From: Chrysoperla carnea | Taxonomy: Eukaryota > Arthropoda > Insecta > Neuroptera > Chrysopidae | Direction of reading: 5' to 3' | DNA length: 64,000 bases | Assembly (NCBI RefSeq): GCF_905475395.1 | Contig: NC_058338.1 | Coordinates: forward strand, 41,017,935 to 41,081,934 | Shown here: positions 1 through 11,500 of the stretch, one piece after another | How positions within the stretch are numbered: position 1 is the first letter of the stretch | Layout: each line of letters starts with the position of its first letter | Notes under the pieces: model-generated | Told to the model about the DNA's origin: nothing | The model's database searches: none | The model's input: the letters and a program-made list of their open reading frames with translations, nothing else | Made by a program: the position numbers and the translations under genes

Positions 1-3000
1 ATATAGACGTCGTTTGGCTATCACATTATATTTTTTCAAAACTTTTCTATTATTACTTTTCTGTACATTTAGCATAATATTATTACATTAGGTACCTAAA
101 GTTTATGGTGACACATAAGTGAAGTTTCATGTACATTTTATTCAACTCCGTCAATATTGCCAGATTTCCAGTGTTTAAAAATTTTTTGGTTGAATATTGG
201 AAAATTTCTTTGTGATTTTATGACTGTACGTATTGAGTTTTAAGCTGTAACTAACTTGTGGCAAACATCTCACAAGATAGAACACACAATCACAAGTTCA
301 CTCGACAAACGAAAAATGAAAAATTTTTTGAAAAGGTATATAATATTTGCATACATGTACCTTTGTTATCCCTAATCCTATTTTATAGACCCAACGATTT
401 CCTATTTTAATTGACCCAACGATTTTTTATAGACGTAGGAAATATTCCACTTTTGAGCTACAAATCAATTACAAGAGCAAGGGGCTTACTAAGGGGTTAC
501 TGGCTGTGCTTTTAATAATATTTCCTGAAACTATCGCATCCGGATGAGACATTGACATTGATAAATAAACAAAAATATTAGTATTAACATACTAGGAACC
601 GTTTTTTACTTTTTTATGATAAAGTAATCAGAGCTAAAGTTATTCCCAAAATTTCATCAATTTTTTTTCCTCTTTACATGCCACTTATAAACAGGTGATA
701 AATTTAGTCTGTATGTATTACAACAACTATATTCATTGCTGTTTAATATCTTGTTCAATTTAGTTTTTACTTTTTTGTGAATTCTATACTGTAAAAATTT
801 CATTAAATAGGGATTATTATTGTATTAATGTGAATAACAGGTACTAAATGCTGTGTTGTGTATAACGTATATAAAAATTTCGAGTAAATTGAAACACATT
901 AAGACTATTTGTCTTAATGTATGTAGACCGAAGAAACAGTACCTTCCGCAAACATATACATTTGAAGGAAGGTGAAAAAAAAAATTTTTGACAATTCAAA
1001 TGTTCAAAATATTAGATTTTACACAAAGTAAGCCATTGAATATAATACATAGATAACGCGAGGGATATGCTAGTCCGTAAGTGGATGCGATATGATGAAT
1101 GAGAGAGAAGACTGCCAGTTAGTTCCTATGTTTCCTTGTCATAGTCATATGTCATAATCATATGATGCATAGAGATTTTGTGTAATGTAAACAAAATCTA
1201 GCCAATGACATATAGATTAGACAAGGACACATAGGAACTAACTGACAGTCTTCTCTCTCATTCATCATATCGCAAAATTTAGTCCAAGTGTTTTCTATGT
1301 ATGATAGTCTATGCAATAAACCAATTCTAAAATTGAAATAAATATAATGTGCAACAAAATACAATTTTTTTACAAAAGTAAGTTTCTTTACCAAAGGAGA
1401 TCTGACCAAATGATTTGCTAAAATATTCCCACGTTGATTTTTTAAAATGAAAATTGTTCACAGAAAACAATATTTGCGACGCAATGGATCCGTCACTGGA
1501 TTGTGTATAAGTAAAGTTTCATTACGAATACTTAGCTAATATATTAAATCTAATTTCTGCACATTTCAACTAAAAAAATGACTCGAACATTTTTCATTTG
1601 ATTGGAAAACCTCTACACAGTATGTAAACATTACATTCATAATTTTTTTTTTTTTTAGTAATAATATAGGTACGTACATTAAACTCATGATGGTTCATAT
1701 TGGCAATGCATTCGTTTTATATACCTACATTTTCTAATATTAGTTATTTTTAATCCTAAATATATTGAAAAGTAGAGACTACACACCAGTTATCAGCTAA
1801 ATTATATTGAAGTTACACAAACATCCATTTTATTTTTTTCGTTGATATTACGGTAAAATTCTCTTCAAATATTGTACCTTTTTCAAATATGAAAATAGTA
1901 GTAAAATTTCTCTTCTAAAGTATGTCTGGTCCAAACAAGATTTATACCAAAACCGAATCTTTGGCCTCGGTCTCAGTTACGGGCGTGTGTAAATGATATT
2001 AATAATTTGCAATATGCACCTACAAAGTCTCCGCTTATATTTGAAACCAGATTTGTTGTCCGAACCAGAAAGGTCAGATATTTATGTAACCTTCGTGCCT
2101 ACTAAGTTTGAGCCATTTTTTAAAGACATGAGGTTTTATAATATCTGGAAATTGTAAACTTTTGGTGGACGATTCTCCGTATAGTAGGTATCTAACCAAG
2201 AACTTAATTTCGGAGTTTTAAGTACAAAGTCTAAAACTAAAACTATCAAAAAATTTATTATAAGGAATTTTAAGAATTTCTCGACATAAATTACAAAATA
2301 AAATAAAAGTAGAATTTCAGAGTTTTCAGGAAAATTTTGCTACAGTCAATTCTTCTATTACAATTCTTTTTACACACATTTACATGGAGATGTATTGAAC
2401 TTACATCAAGGGTTATGTTAGATGAAATACTTACCAAAAGTCCAAAATTCCTTGAATCATTCTGTAGATTCTTAACAGATATATTAGTATTAACTGAACA
2501 GAGTTTGTAGTCCAATGAGAGTATTTTATAAGAATGTAGGTAAGCTTAAGACTGAATATCAATGTGGCTTTGTTTATGCATACAATCTTCTATTTCTGTT
2601 TTAATATTTTAATGCATGAACCTAGAAAACACATAAACGTATATTTTGAATCAAAGTGCTACACCTTTCCCTATTATCGACGTTTAAATTTATAGTTTAC
2701 GAAAACTATTTTCAATTGTAAAATTACATGAAAAATTTTTGTAAGCAGCTAGATTAAATTAAAAAACATCCAAAGACACAAGATATCAATATTGATAAAA
2801 AATATGTAAAAAAAAAGAAAAACATCATTGTGGTAATATGGAATATATTTTTATCTTACGATCACGAACACAAATAATTTCGTTGGTGAGATTTATTAAT
2901 AATATTACCAAAGTAGATATGCCACATTTTCATTAGAAATAATAAAATCTTTTTTCACTTAGTATCATCAATCCATCTTAATAAAGGCCAAAAGAAAAAT

Positions 3001-3589
3001 AAACTAATTTATGATTAAAATAACTTTTTTGTAAAAGCAAGGGAGAACAATACAAATATGGTTGATATTCATTGCGTAAGATCTATTATTATTAGAATCA
3101 CTAAAAAAAAGAAAAGTCATTTGATCATTTGAACACATATATTTTGTAATAATCCATTATAAATATTAAATGAATATATATTTGTACAGAGTATTTCAAA
3201 AACAGCGTGCCCAAATTTTAGGCTTGTGATTGTTAAGTGGTCATTAATGTGCTTTTATAATTATCAGAAATATAATTGCTTCTAAGTTGTATCAAAACCT
3301 TCCAACTGTCTAAAACTGTTTACTTCTGAATTGTGCTAACCACTGGTGCGGATCGATTTATTGCCAAAACTTTTTAAATATTTATTTTGGAAAAAAATGT
3401 GTTGATTAGAGAATATCTTATGTCACCCAAAACTTTGATTCATATACTTAAGGGAAATTGTGTTCTTTTAAAAACAAACACTGTTAGAAAAATGAAAATT
3501 ATCCACCGCGTTCCTGCTGTGTAAACATACTTTTTTGCAATGCGTCCTCCTTGTATAACAATTAATAATTTTCTATATTTGTTTTTTAG
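1..3589. other. Non-coding A+T-rich stretch at left edge
   Basis: I see no supportable exon before 3590. The stretch is A+T-rich with many homopolymer runs. The only clear structure is the near-perfect hairpin at 1087-1273, listed separately. A short phrase (gacccaacgattt) occurs twice around 391-426. If the exon at 3590 is real, this would be intron sequence of a gene that begins outside the window. The short open frames at 1158-1409 (overlapping the hairpin) and 2291-2515 on the minus strand show no domain and look like chance. Confidence 0.5.
1087..1273. repeat. Long hairpin / MITE-like palindrome
   Basis: Bases 1087-1140 (begins gcgatatgatgaatgagaga) are repeated in inverted orientation at 1220-1273 with very few mismatches. 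The pairing continues inward through tcatatgtcat / atgacatata and agattttgt / acaaaatct, so nearly the whole 187 bp folds on itself around a small A/T loop. It carries no coding sequence. This fits a miniature inverted-repeat transposable element or a recent palindromic insertion. I do not recognise the family or a clear target-site duplication. Confidence 0.7.
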
Positions 3590-3694
3590 GTAATAAATGC
3601 AGTTTTATCTGGCATTTTGTATGAAGCATTGAAAAAAGAAGAACGCGAATCAGTGGAAACAACTCACTATACAACAAATAAACGTTTTAATTAA
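3590..3694 (+). CDS. Putative terminal exon, membrane-protein C-terminal tail (aquaporin-like at best)
   Basis: A good acceptor (tttgttttttag) is followed in phase 0 by 34 codons and a TAA. The predicted peptide starts with a hydrophobic stretch, VINAVLSGILYEALKK, and ends in a polar, Glu/Thr-rich tail. A short final membrane segment ending in LYE followed by a charged cytoplasmic tail resembles the last helix of insect aquaporins (family pattern: G-P-x-x-x-A-x-x-x-x-x-LY). CTR copper transporters also contain an LYE-x-LK motif, so the family is not settled. ATTAAA at 3698-3703 could serve as a poly(A) signal. No upstream exon was recognised, so the rest of the gene would lie to the left. It could also be a chance open frame. 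Confidence 0.4.
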   Translation, partial: VINAVLSGILYEALKKEERESVETTHYTTNKRFN

Positions 3695-4081
3695 AAAATT
3701 AAATGTACGTTGTTTTCATAACGTACACCTACCTACTATTTAATATTATTTTTTATCTTATATAAATATTATAATACACATCTAACAACTATGAAAAATT
3801 CTTCTATCTAGCCTGGCTAACGCAGCAAAATCCGTACAATTTTTTATTACACGTCAGAGCTTCAATGAAACCTGGTAGAATGCGTTGTTTGGGCTGTTTA
3901 TAAAAATGAACGACAATAATATAGTGTACTTTCCCTCGTTAGACCAAACGTGTTAACTTTTGGTTCATTCTGCACATTTTCATTTCTCTCTATCGATTTT
4001 CTATCTTAAAGATATCGCCGTTACAAATATATCACACTTTCGCGGTATTGGGTAAAATCAGTTAGATTTTTAACTTCCCAC

Positions 4082-4135
4082 TATAGGAAGTTATTGTAAT
4101 GGGTCCGATTTTCGAAATCAAAATTTTCAACATAA
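4082..4135 (+). repeat. Dispersed repeat fragment, copy 1
   Basis: The phrase around ggaagttattgtaatgggtc, followed by cgattttcgaaatcaaaatttt, recurs in inverted orientation at about 28141-28190, with several mismatches. It is probably a fragment of an interspersed element. It has no coding potential. Confidence 0.5.
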
Positions 4136-5300
4136 AATGGCGTTAAATATTTTGTTATTTTTTGAAGACTCTTTAAATTAACATAAATTATTTGAATACT
4201 TTTTCCAAAATTTCGATATAAATCGAATCAGTATGGTTTCATTTCAAAATAGAAATATTTTTCATTTGGAAGATGTATTTACATTGTAACACTTTTCATA
4301 ATTGTATTTAGTTGAACATAAATTTTACATGTCTAGGTTTCTATTTTGTTTGTAATGAAATTTCTTTGTTTGATTGTTTTAAATAAATTTCCTATCATAC
4401 ATCTATGAATTTTTTTTTAATTTACTACAGCTTTCAATAAATTATTTCATGAGTATAGAATTTTTTTTAAATAGTTATTTTTAGTCATTATTTCCCCGAA
4501 AATTTAGACTTATGCACTTTATCGAATATCAACGGCAGGATCAGGGGTGCATTCAAAGGTGTTTGATATGTAAGTACATGATTCAATCGGGGACTCATTT
4601 CAGCAATTTGGAGGAGATTGCCAAGTGACAAAATGCTTTGTTCAAATTTTTTATGACTGTGCATATCTGTACAGTCTCCAATTGACCTAGCTAGTGTTAA
4701 ATGGCTTAATTGAATAAGATATTGTTTTTCGGTGATGTTAACTTTCCAACACTTTTACCCTCTTTTTATCCCCCAAAATCATGTTTTTCCAAGTTTTTAA
4801 GGCTTTGCACACCTCCGCAGCTCCACCAAATTCAGTTGAAGGTTGAAAATTGATTTGAAAGTTAAATGAGTTTATGTCAAGGATGGGATTTTAGGCAACA
4901 ACATCTATGCCTAAGCCCTCTTTTTGTGCCAAAAAATAAGACAAAATTTTATTTCAAATGAGGAAGAAATATGACTGAATTGATGGAGCTTTGCTTACGA
5001 TTTTTAAATTTGAATATTGAAAAATAATTATTATTTCGCATGTGAAATGATTGTATAAGCAAAATTATTTTCATTACAGGTAGTAACTGCATATTCACCA
5101 TTCAATATTATTTAGGTCGTACATCAATTATTCGAATGTACTACGTTGATACTATCGACAAAAAAGGGAAATATTTCGATGCAAGTATCAAAAAAATTAG
5201 TTATGTTAATCAATTGCTTCTTTTTTCACAAAAAATTCAAGTTTATTATCCATAAGTAAAAACTATAGAAAATGATTCAGCGTAAAACCAGAAAAATATT

Positions 5301-5458
5301 TTAGTATTTCAGAGAAAATTTACTTCTAACACGTTCCTCATTCATGCAATTATGTATAATCGTTAGTGAATTATTTTCTCCAATGTACAAATTGTGTATC
5401 ATAGGTGCGGGTTCTCCCTCTATCTGGTAGACCCACCGTATTTTAGCTTTTCGACCTT
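5301..5458 (-). CDS. Tentative minus-strand exon of unknown protein
   Basis: On the minus strand an acceptor (ttttcacacag) is followed by two bases and then 51 open codons ending in TAA. The predicted peptide reads GRKAKIRWVYQIEGEPAPMI at its start and is then mostly polar. The first part is richer in G+C than its surroundings, which is why it stands out. I recognise no family, found no partner exon, and cannot exclude a chance frame or a fragment of a mobile element. Confidence 0.2.
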
Positions 5459-6789
5459 CTGTGTGAAAATTCTATGTTTCAAAATAAATTAAATTAAAAA
5501 AATTATTAATTACAATCAATATCATATTTACGTTTTTAATTCGTTAAAGTAAGTGAAACATCGAAACAACATGGTGAGTATTGTGAATCAGCTTAACTCC
5601 GATTCATTTAAAGTGATTTTTCCTCTATATAGGAAGTTTTTTTTTATCACTGCAAGAAAAAGTTAAATATAATATTGATAAATATTAACAGAAGATGGGC
5701 AACAATCTTTGAATGCTTATAACTTACCGTATTCAAAAATTACCGTATTCTTTCAATTAAATTTCGTAAACTATTTCGAAGATCCTGCCCTTCTGCTATA
5801 CTTTTTGTCACAGTTAAAGAGAGTGTAAATGAAATTCAGACCTATCAGAATCACTTGAAAATTAGTTATTCTAGAAAAAAGCGTATACAGCAACTGTAGG
5901 GTCATTAAACAGTGATATCTTATTACAGTAACCATTAATTTTTCTTTACTCAATTATTTATTGTAAAACAGCGAAAATATTTTGTAAGCAATAGTCTGGA
6001 AAAACTAATTAGATTTCACTAAAATTGAATAGTTTTTTTTTTACAACACCGTGTATAAACAACCATATTTTTAATAGTTATATCATATATATTAAAGAAA
6101 AAAAAAACTGTCACTTTATGAAAATTTACAACCCATTTTAAATTAATAAACGTTTTTGTTGGAATTTGTGTAATGATAATAATTTTTCTAACACACATTA
6201 TCTTCACGAACAAACACTTTAATGTTCATTCCTTCCATTTCGTTTGACATTTTATTATATTTTTAAAGTGTGATCTAAGAAGAAACAATTTTTTCTTGAA
6301 TATTTACGTTATTTTATTTCAGCAATCATAAAGTATATTATATACAGTTTGTCCAAGTCCTTAGAAAATTTTTCTGCCCAGAACGATGTCCAGAAGCGGA
6401 AAATTATTTATTATTACCCAAAAGTTTTTCCTTTGTGCTCGAATATGAGGGTTTACACTTTTTTTTTAATTACTCTGTATATATTGTGACAATATTTACG
6501 ATTTTTGTATTCTATCTCTAGGTATATTCAAAATAATGGTCGCAGTAGGATATAAGATTACAAACAAATATGGAGCTGTTCGTTTTGCGCGACCCCTGCC
6601 TCAAAAACTTTTGAATAATGTTTTGTGTGTTGTGTTCAACCTAATCATCAAATAAACAATAAATTTTTATCTTGAAAAAAAGCAAATATTGATAATGAAC
6701 TTGAACTAAAAGATTAAGACTGTGCTATCACTTGAGTAATATAAAAAATAAAATCCAAGTCCCTATATATTATAAATATGAAAGGAAGG

Positions 6790-7340
6790 CTGTTTGTTTG
6801 TTTGTTACGCTTCCACATAAAAACTACTGAATGGATTTGAATTAAACTTGAAAACAATATAGCTCATACATCAGATTAACACTTGAGCTATAATTTATAA
6901 AGATATATTATAAAACTAAACAAAATTATATTTATTGTTATAACATTACGTAAAACAGGATGAAGGACATAAAATTTATGGAAATCAGTTCAACCAAGGT
7001 TTTCAGATATACTTCTTACATTTAAAAAATAATTGAAAACTGATTACTTGATACATATACTTCGTGTGTAAAACATGTAAATGTATATCTGTGTAAAACA
7101 ATCGAGGAAGTGTGTTATTTAAAGCGTATGTCTGATAACCTTGGTTGAGCAAATTTCCATAAATTTTATCTCTTTCACCCTGTTTTACAGAATGTCAAAA
7201 CAAAAAATATAATTTTGTTAGTTTTAATTTTTTTAATAGATCTTTCTAAATGATAGCTCATGTGTTATATGAACTATATCATAGTCAAATTTCATTCAAA
7301 TCCATTCAATAGTTAGTATGTGAAAGCGTAACAAACAAAC
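6790..7340. mobile_element. Foldback element (about 0.2-kb inverted arms)
   Basis: The left arm (about 6790-7012) starts with gctgtttgtttgtttgttac and runs through an 'actgaatggatttgaat' motif to 'accaaggttttcagata'. The right arm (about 7128-7340) is its diverged reverse complement, ending in gcgtaacaaacaaacaaa. About 115 bp of unrelated sequence separates them. There is no transposase frame, so this is a non-autonomous element. A one-armed relative lies at 22590-22765. The 'tatattataaatRtgaaag' lead-in followed by runs of tttg is reminiscent of short non-autonomous elements common in insects, including Helitron-like ones, but the foldback form argues for a MITE. The family is undetermined. 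Confidence 0.75.
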
Positions 7341-8536
7341 AAAAAACATTAAAATCGAAAAAAAAAATGCAATATGTGCGTTATTTTTTTGAGAAAGTAA
7401 AAAGTTATTTCATTTTATATGACAAATCAAAAAAATAAAACTAATTACTGTGTGTTCATTTCCCCTTAAGTAGCAGATACATGTTTTTTCCATTTTTGCA
7501 ATTTTCGTCATATTATTTACTATTAAAGTATATATTTCACATTAACGATCCAAAATGAAACTCGTATACATTCCCACTCGCTGGTTTATTCGGTAGAAAA
7601 TTGATTTTGATAAAGTTATGGACACATAATTTAAAATTGGAGCAAAAATAGGAGCCTTTAATAATCACATTTCCGCACTGAAAATGGAGTGTAACAACTT
7701 CCTATTGCTATAACTAGCTCCACTTTCCCAACAATAGAAATATTTATGATAATCAATAAATAAATTTTACAATGATTGTTCAATGAATCCGAAAACTTAT
7801 TAAACCCGAAAGTTATAGACCTGACTCTTAAAAGCAAAATCATTCACGGCTTTTTTTTGTTGTGTACTAGGAAAATAGTAAAAATCTGTAATTATAATAT
7901 ACACTTAGATACCATTAAGTTACATAGACTGAGCGTCAAACAATTTTAAGCATGCTAATATCTGAGGTAATTGCCTAAATGAAATCCATCATGACGCGCG
8001 GTGTAGAAATGTCAAAGCAAAGTGTTGTTGTTATACTTGCCATTGTAGATTCGTAAGAAAAAATGTAAAGTGATACGTGACAAGTATTTTTTTAAGTCAA
8101 ATGCGAAAAATCTCAGAGAAATCACGATGTTTTATGTAAAACATTATGTGATATGCAAATTTGACATTCAATGTATTTTTTTTTTTTTGATAAATTTTAC
8201 TATATTCAATGTATAATTTTTTGAAAAAGTCCTTATATTCTTTTAATAAATGTATGTTTTTGAAAAATGTCCCTAGCTGACCCAAACAATTGTCTCAGAT
8301 GTTGGTACACCTCTCACTACGCAACGATAGGCGATGCTCAGTCTATGTATTTAATATCTCTATGTACTTAGTATCTCAAGAATGTAAATATTGAAGATAA
8401 AAATTAACAACTATCAGTATTATGAAATTGTTATTTAATTAAAAACGTTTTAAAATATTTAGTTAATTATATGTTTGTAGATAATTTAAGTGTTTTTAAT
8501 TTGAAAATTTTAGTAATAAAAATTATTTTTAACAGA

Positions 8537-11500
8537 ATGAGTAAAGTTAATCAACATCCTTTAGCTAGTCATCCAGCTATTCAAAATTTTCGAAAATATT
8601 TGCAAATAAAATCAGTGCAACCAAATCCTGACTATGGTAAGATTGTTATTTCCAGATTTCTATTAAAATAAATTATTTCTAGATATTTTGATATACCGTT
8701 ATAATACTATCGAAAATCAATAAATCTAGTTAACAATTCATAATAGTCAAGTAAATAATTGATGATAATCTCTATGATTTTACAAAAATAATCGTATTGT
8801 CAGATTCGATGTTAAAGTCACAATTATGATTATGTGTTTGGGTAAGACTAAATCATAGGATGAAGTGTAGTACTTTGGTGTCAATGTATCTTGGACCTTC
8901 CTTCAGTTTCTTGAAAAATATTTTTATCAATTAAAAAAGAAAAAATGTAACCAGACAAAAATTACGTGCTATAGTAGAAGAATTGTTATTTAAGTGATTA
9001 CATGGTCTATATTAATTCCATAATAATTTTATTTAAAATATTTTCCCAACAAATTTCATAGTATTGGATATAAATTTGTTGTTCATAGGTGCATGTGTTG
9101 ATTTTATTACTGGACAAGCAAAAGAACTTGGTCTTCCTATAAAAGTTCATGAATTTGTCAAAGGAAAGCCCATTGTGGTGATTTCATGGGAAGGAACAAA
9201 CCCAAATTTACCCAGTATTCTGTTAAATGGTCACATGGATGTTGTACCGGTTGTAGAGGTATGAAACACCAATTACATATTACATATCATAGGAAATATT
9301 ACGCACCAAAATCGTGAGCATTCCATTATTGATTGTAGTACAAATATTAAATTATTATGTCTCTGGACGCTATAAACAATTGTTGATGGATTGAAATGAA
9401 AAGGGGACAAACACTGTGTTTAAATGTTTATTTAAGAAATGGGAAGATTCTTGAGATTGGCCCTACTTTTGACTAATGTCCATAATTTTCGTTTAAGAAA
9501 GATTTTAGTAAATCCTCAAGAACCCTGTTGTAAAAGTCAGTACAAAAAGAGTATTTTTCGTCATATCGCAAATTTATAGGATAGATAAAGAAGGATTTAA
9601 TAAAAATTGAATATTCAGTTAAGATTGGCCAGTCTCGTCTAGCTTAGCCCAGGGACGAAGTCGAAATTGTCTGTAAATAAACAAAAAGTTTAATATGGTA
9701 ATAGTAAGATAACTAACCGTAAAATCCTTAATACTTTGTCAAAAATTACTAAATAAATTAAAAACTGTATTTTTGAGTTTAGAGTAAATGGAAGTATGAT
9801 CCATTTGCTGCTGAAATTGATGAAAAGGGTAATATATATGCTCGAGGTGCCCAAGACATGAAATCTGTCAGTATCCAATATTTAGAAGCAATTCGATATT
9901 TAAAGCAAAATGGTGTTAAATTACGTCGGACTATACATATTTCATTTGTCCCAGGTAAGTATTCATATAAGAAGATAAATTTCTGTTAAAAAAAATTTTT
10001 ATACTATAAACACAATGAAACTAAATATCTCAAATTAAAAAATTCATGTATCTTTGAAATTTTCCACAGTTGTTAATTAGGTTGTAAAAACATCCTACCA
10101 AAAAGTCGAGTTTTAATCAATTTTTTACAAAATACAAGAAACTAGGTATCAAACAAAAACAAATTTCAACTAAAAGTTCTAGCTGATTTAATTTTGCACA
10201 TTTTTGTTTTTTTTTTTTCGACTAGCTTCATATCTCGGTCAATTTTGAAGCTAATAAGTCAAAAAATAAGACAAAAAAATTTTTTTAAATCCATTTTTCT
10301 CCAAGCTTGTTATTAATGATTTTAATGTTCTAAAATCACGAAGTTTTGAATTTTTCTGTTATTATTTACGTCTAAAAATACACACACAAAAATTGTCTGC
10401 TTGAAACGAAATCAAATACTTATGCTACATTTTTGCGTTCACGTGATGCAAAATATACCATGGATTGTTTAATACTTTTTGCTTTTCAATAATGATTGGA
10501 AAATGATTTTTTTAGATGAAGAAATTTTTAGCGCTGATGGTATGGCACTCTTCGTGAAAACGAAAGAATTTAAAGAATTGAATATTGGGTTTGGTTTAGA
10601 TGAATGCGGTCCATCGTCTAATAAGGATTATGTTGCTATAAATAGCGAACGCCTGACTTGGAGTAAGTAACATTTGATAAGACACAGAAATCCTTCTTAT
10701 TTAATTTCAGACTCTTAAATAATTAGAACAAAACAACCTAATTTAATTATCTACTCACTTTGGTGAAACAACTTTGACTGTGGTTATTTTTCTTTCAAAA
10801 TACACATACTTTTTGTATTTGCTTATACCAAGATAAAAGTGTCTAACTAGTCATATTTGAATTCTCCCACTATCCAAAGGACGTTCATGGGGTAGATTGA
10901 CCCATGGAAATTTATTACGAGAGATCTCCAGGTTCACTCAGCCTTGGGATCGTGTCATTTTTTTCTAAATTGTTACACTTCCTAGGGTACGAAACAAGGG
11001 GTTCTGTCAGATTTTCGATCTTTATTATAGTAGGAGCTACATTATTTTATAAATGTATTCCGTTTTTCTGTTTTAAATATTCTATATCTTCTTATTTTTC
11101 TTTCTCCCCTTCTACCTCCCTTATAAGGAAAAAATTTGATTATTGGAGTGTGTAAATTCATGGGTGTATTAATGAGTGCATTAATGTTTTAAAAAAAACT
11201 AAATTAACCATATGTTATTTCCGTAGCATTGGAAATAGTTTGCACTGGAAATGCTGGTCATGGTTTAATGCTGATACCAAACACTGCTGCAGAAAAAGTC
11301 CAATATTTATTAAATAAATTTTTGAAATACAGAGAAGAGCAAAGCAAAAAAATGAAACACCCTCTTTATGACTTGGGAAATGTAACAACTGTAAATTTAA
11401 CTAAAATTCAAGTAAGTTTTTTTAGTTAATTTTTATTTTTAATAAATTGTTGCCAAAACATCGATACTCTAAGAATGAGCTTTGTAAGGGTACCACGAAT

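Larger units (their letters stand above)
3695..8536. other. Intergenic stretch with dispersed repeats
   Basis: This interval between the putative terminal exon and aminoacylase-1 holds a dispersed repeat around 4082-4135 that recurs inverted near 28.16 kb, and a degenerate direct repeat between about 4640 and 4950, where phrases such as tttttatgactgtgcatatc and tttttaaggctttgcacacc recur in the same order with similar flanks. It also holds a tentative minus-strand exon (5301-5458) and the foldback element at 6790-7340. The minus-strand frames at 5771, 6019, 7658 and 8097 show no recognisable protein. No promoter for aminoacylase-1 could be picked out. Confidence 0.5.
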
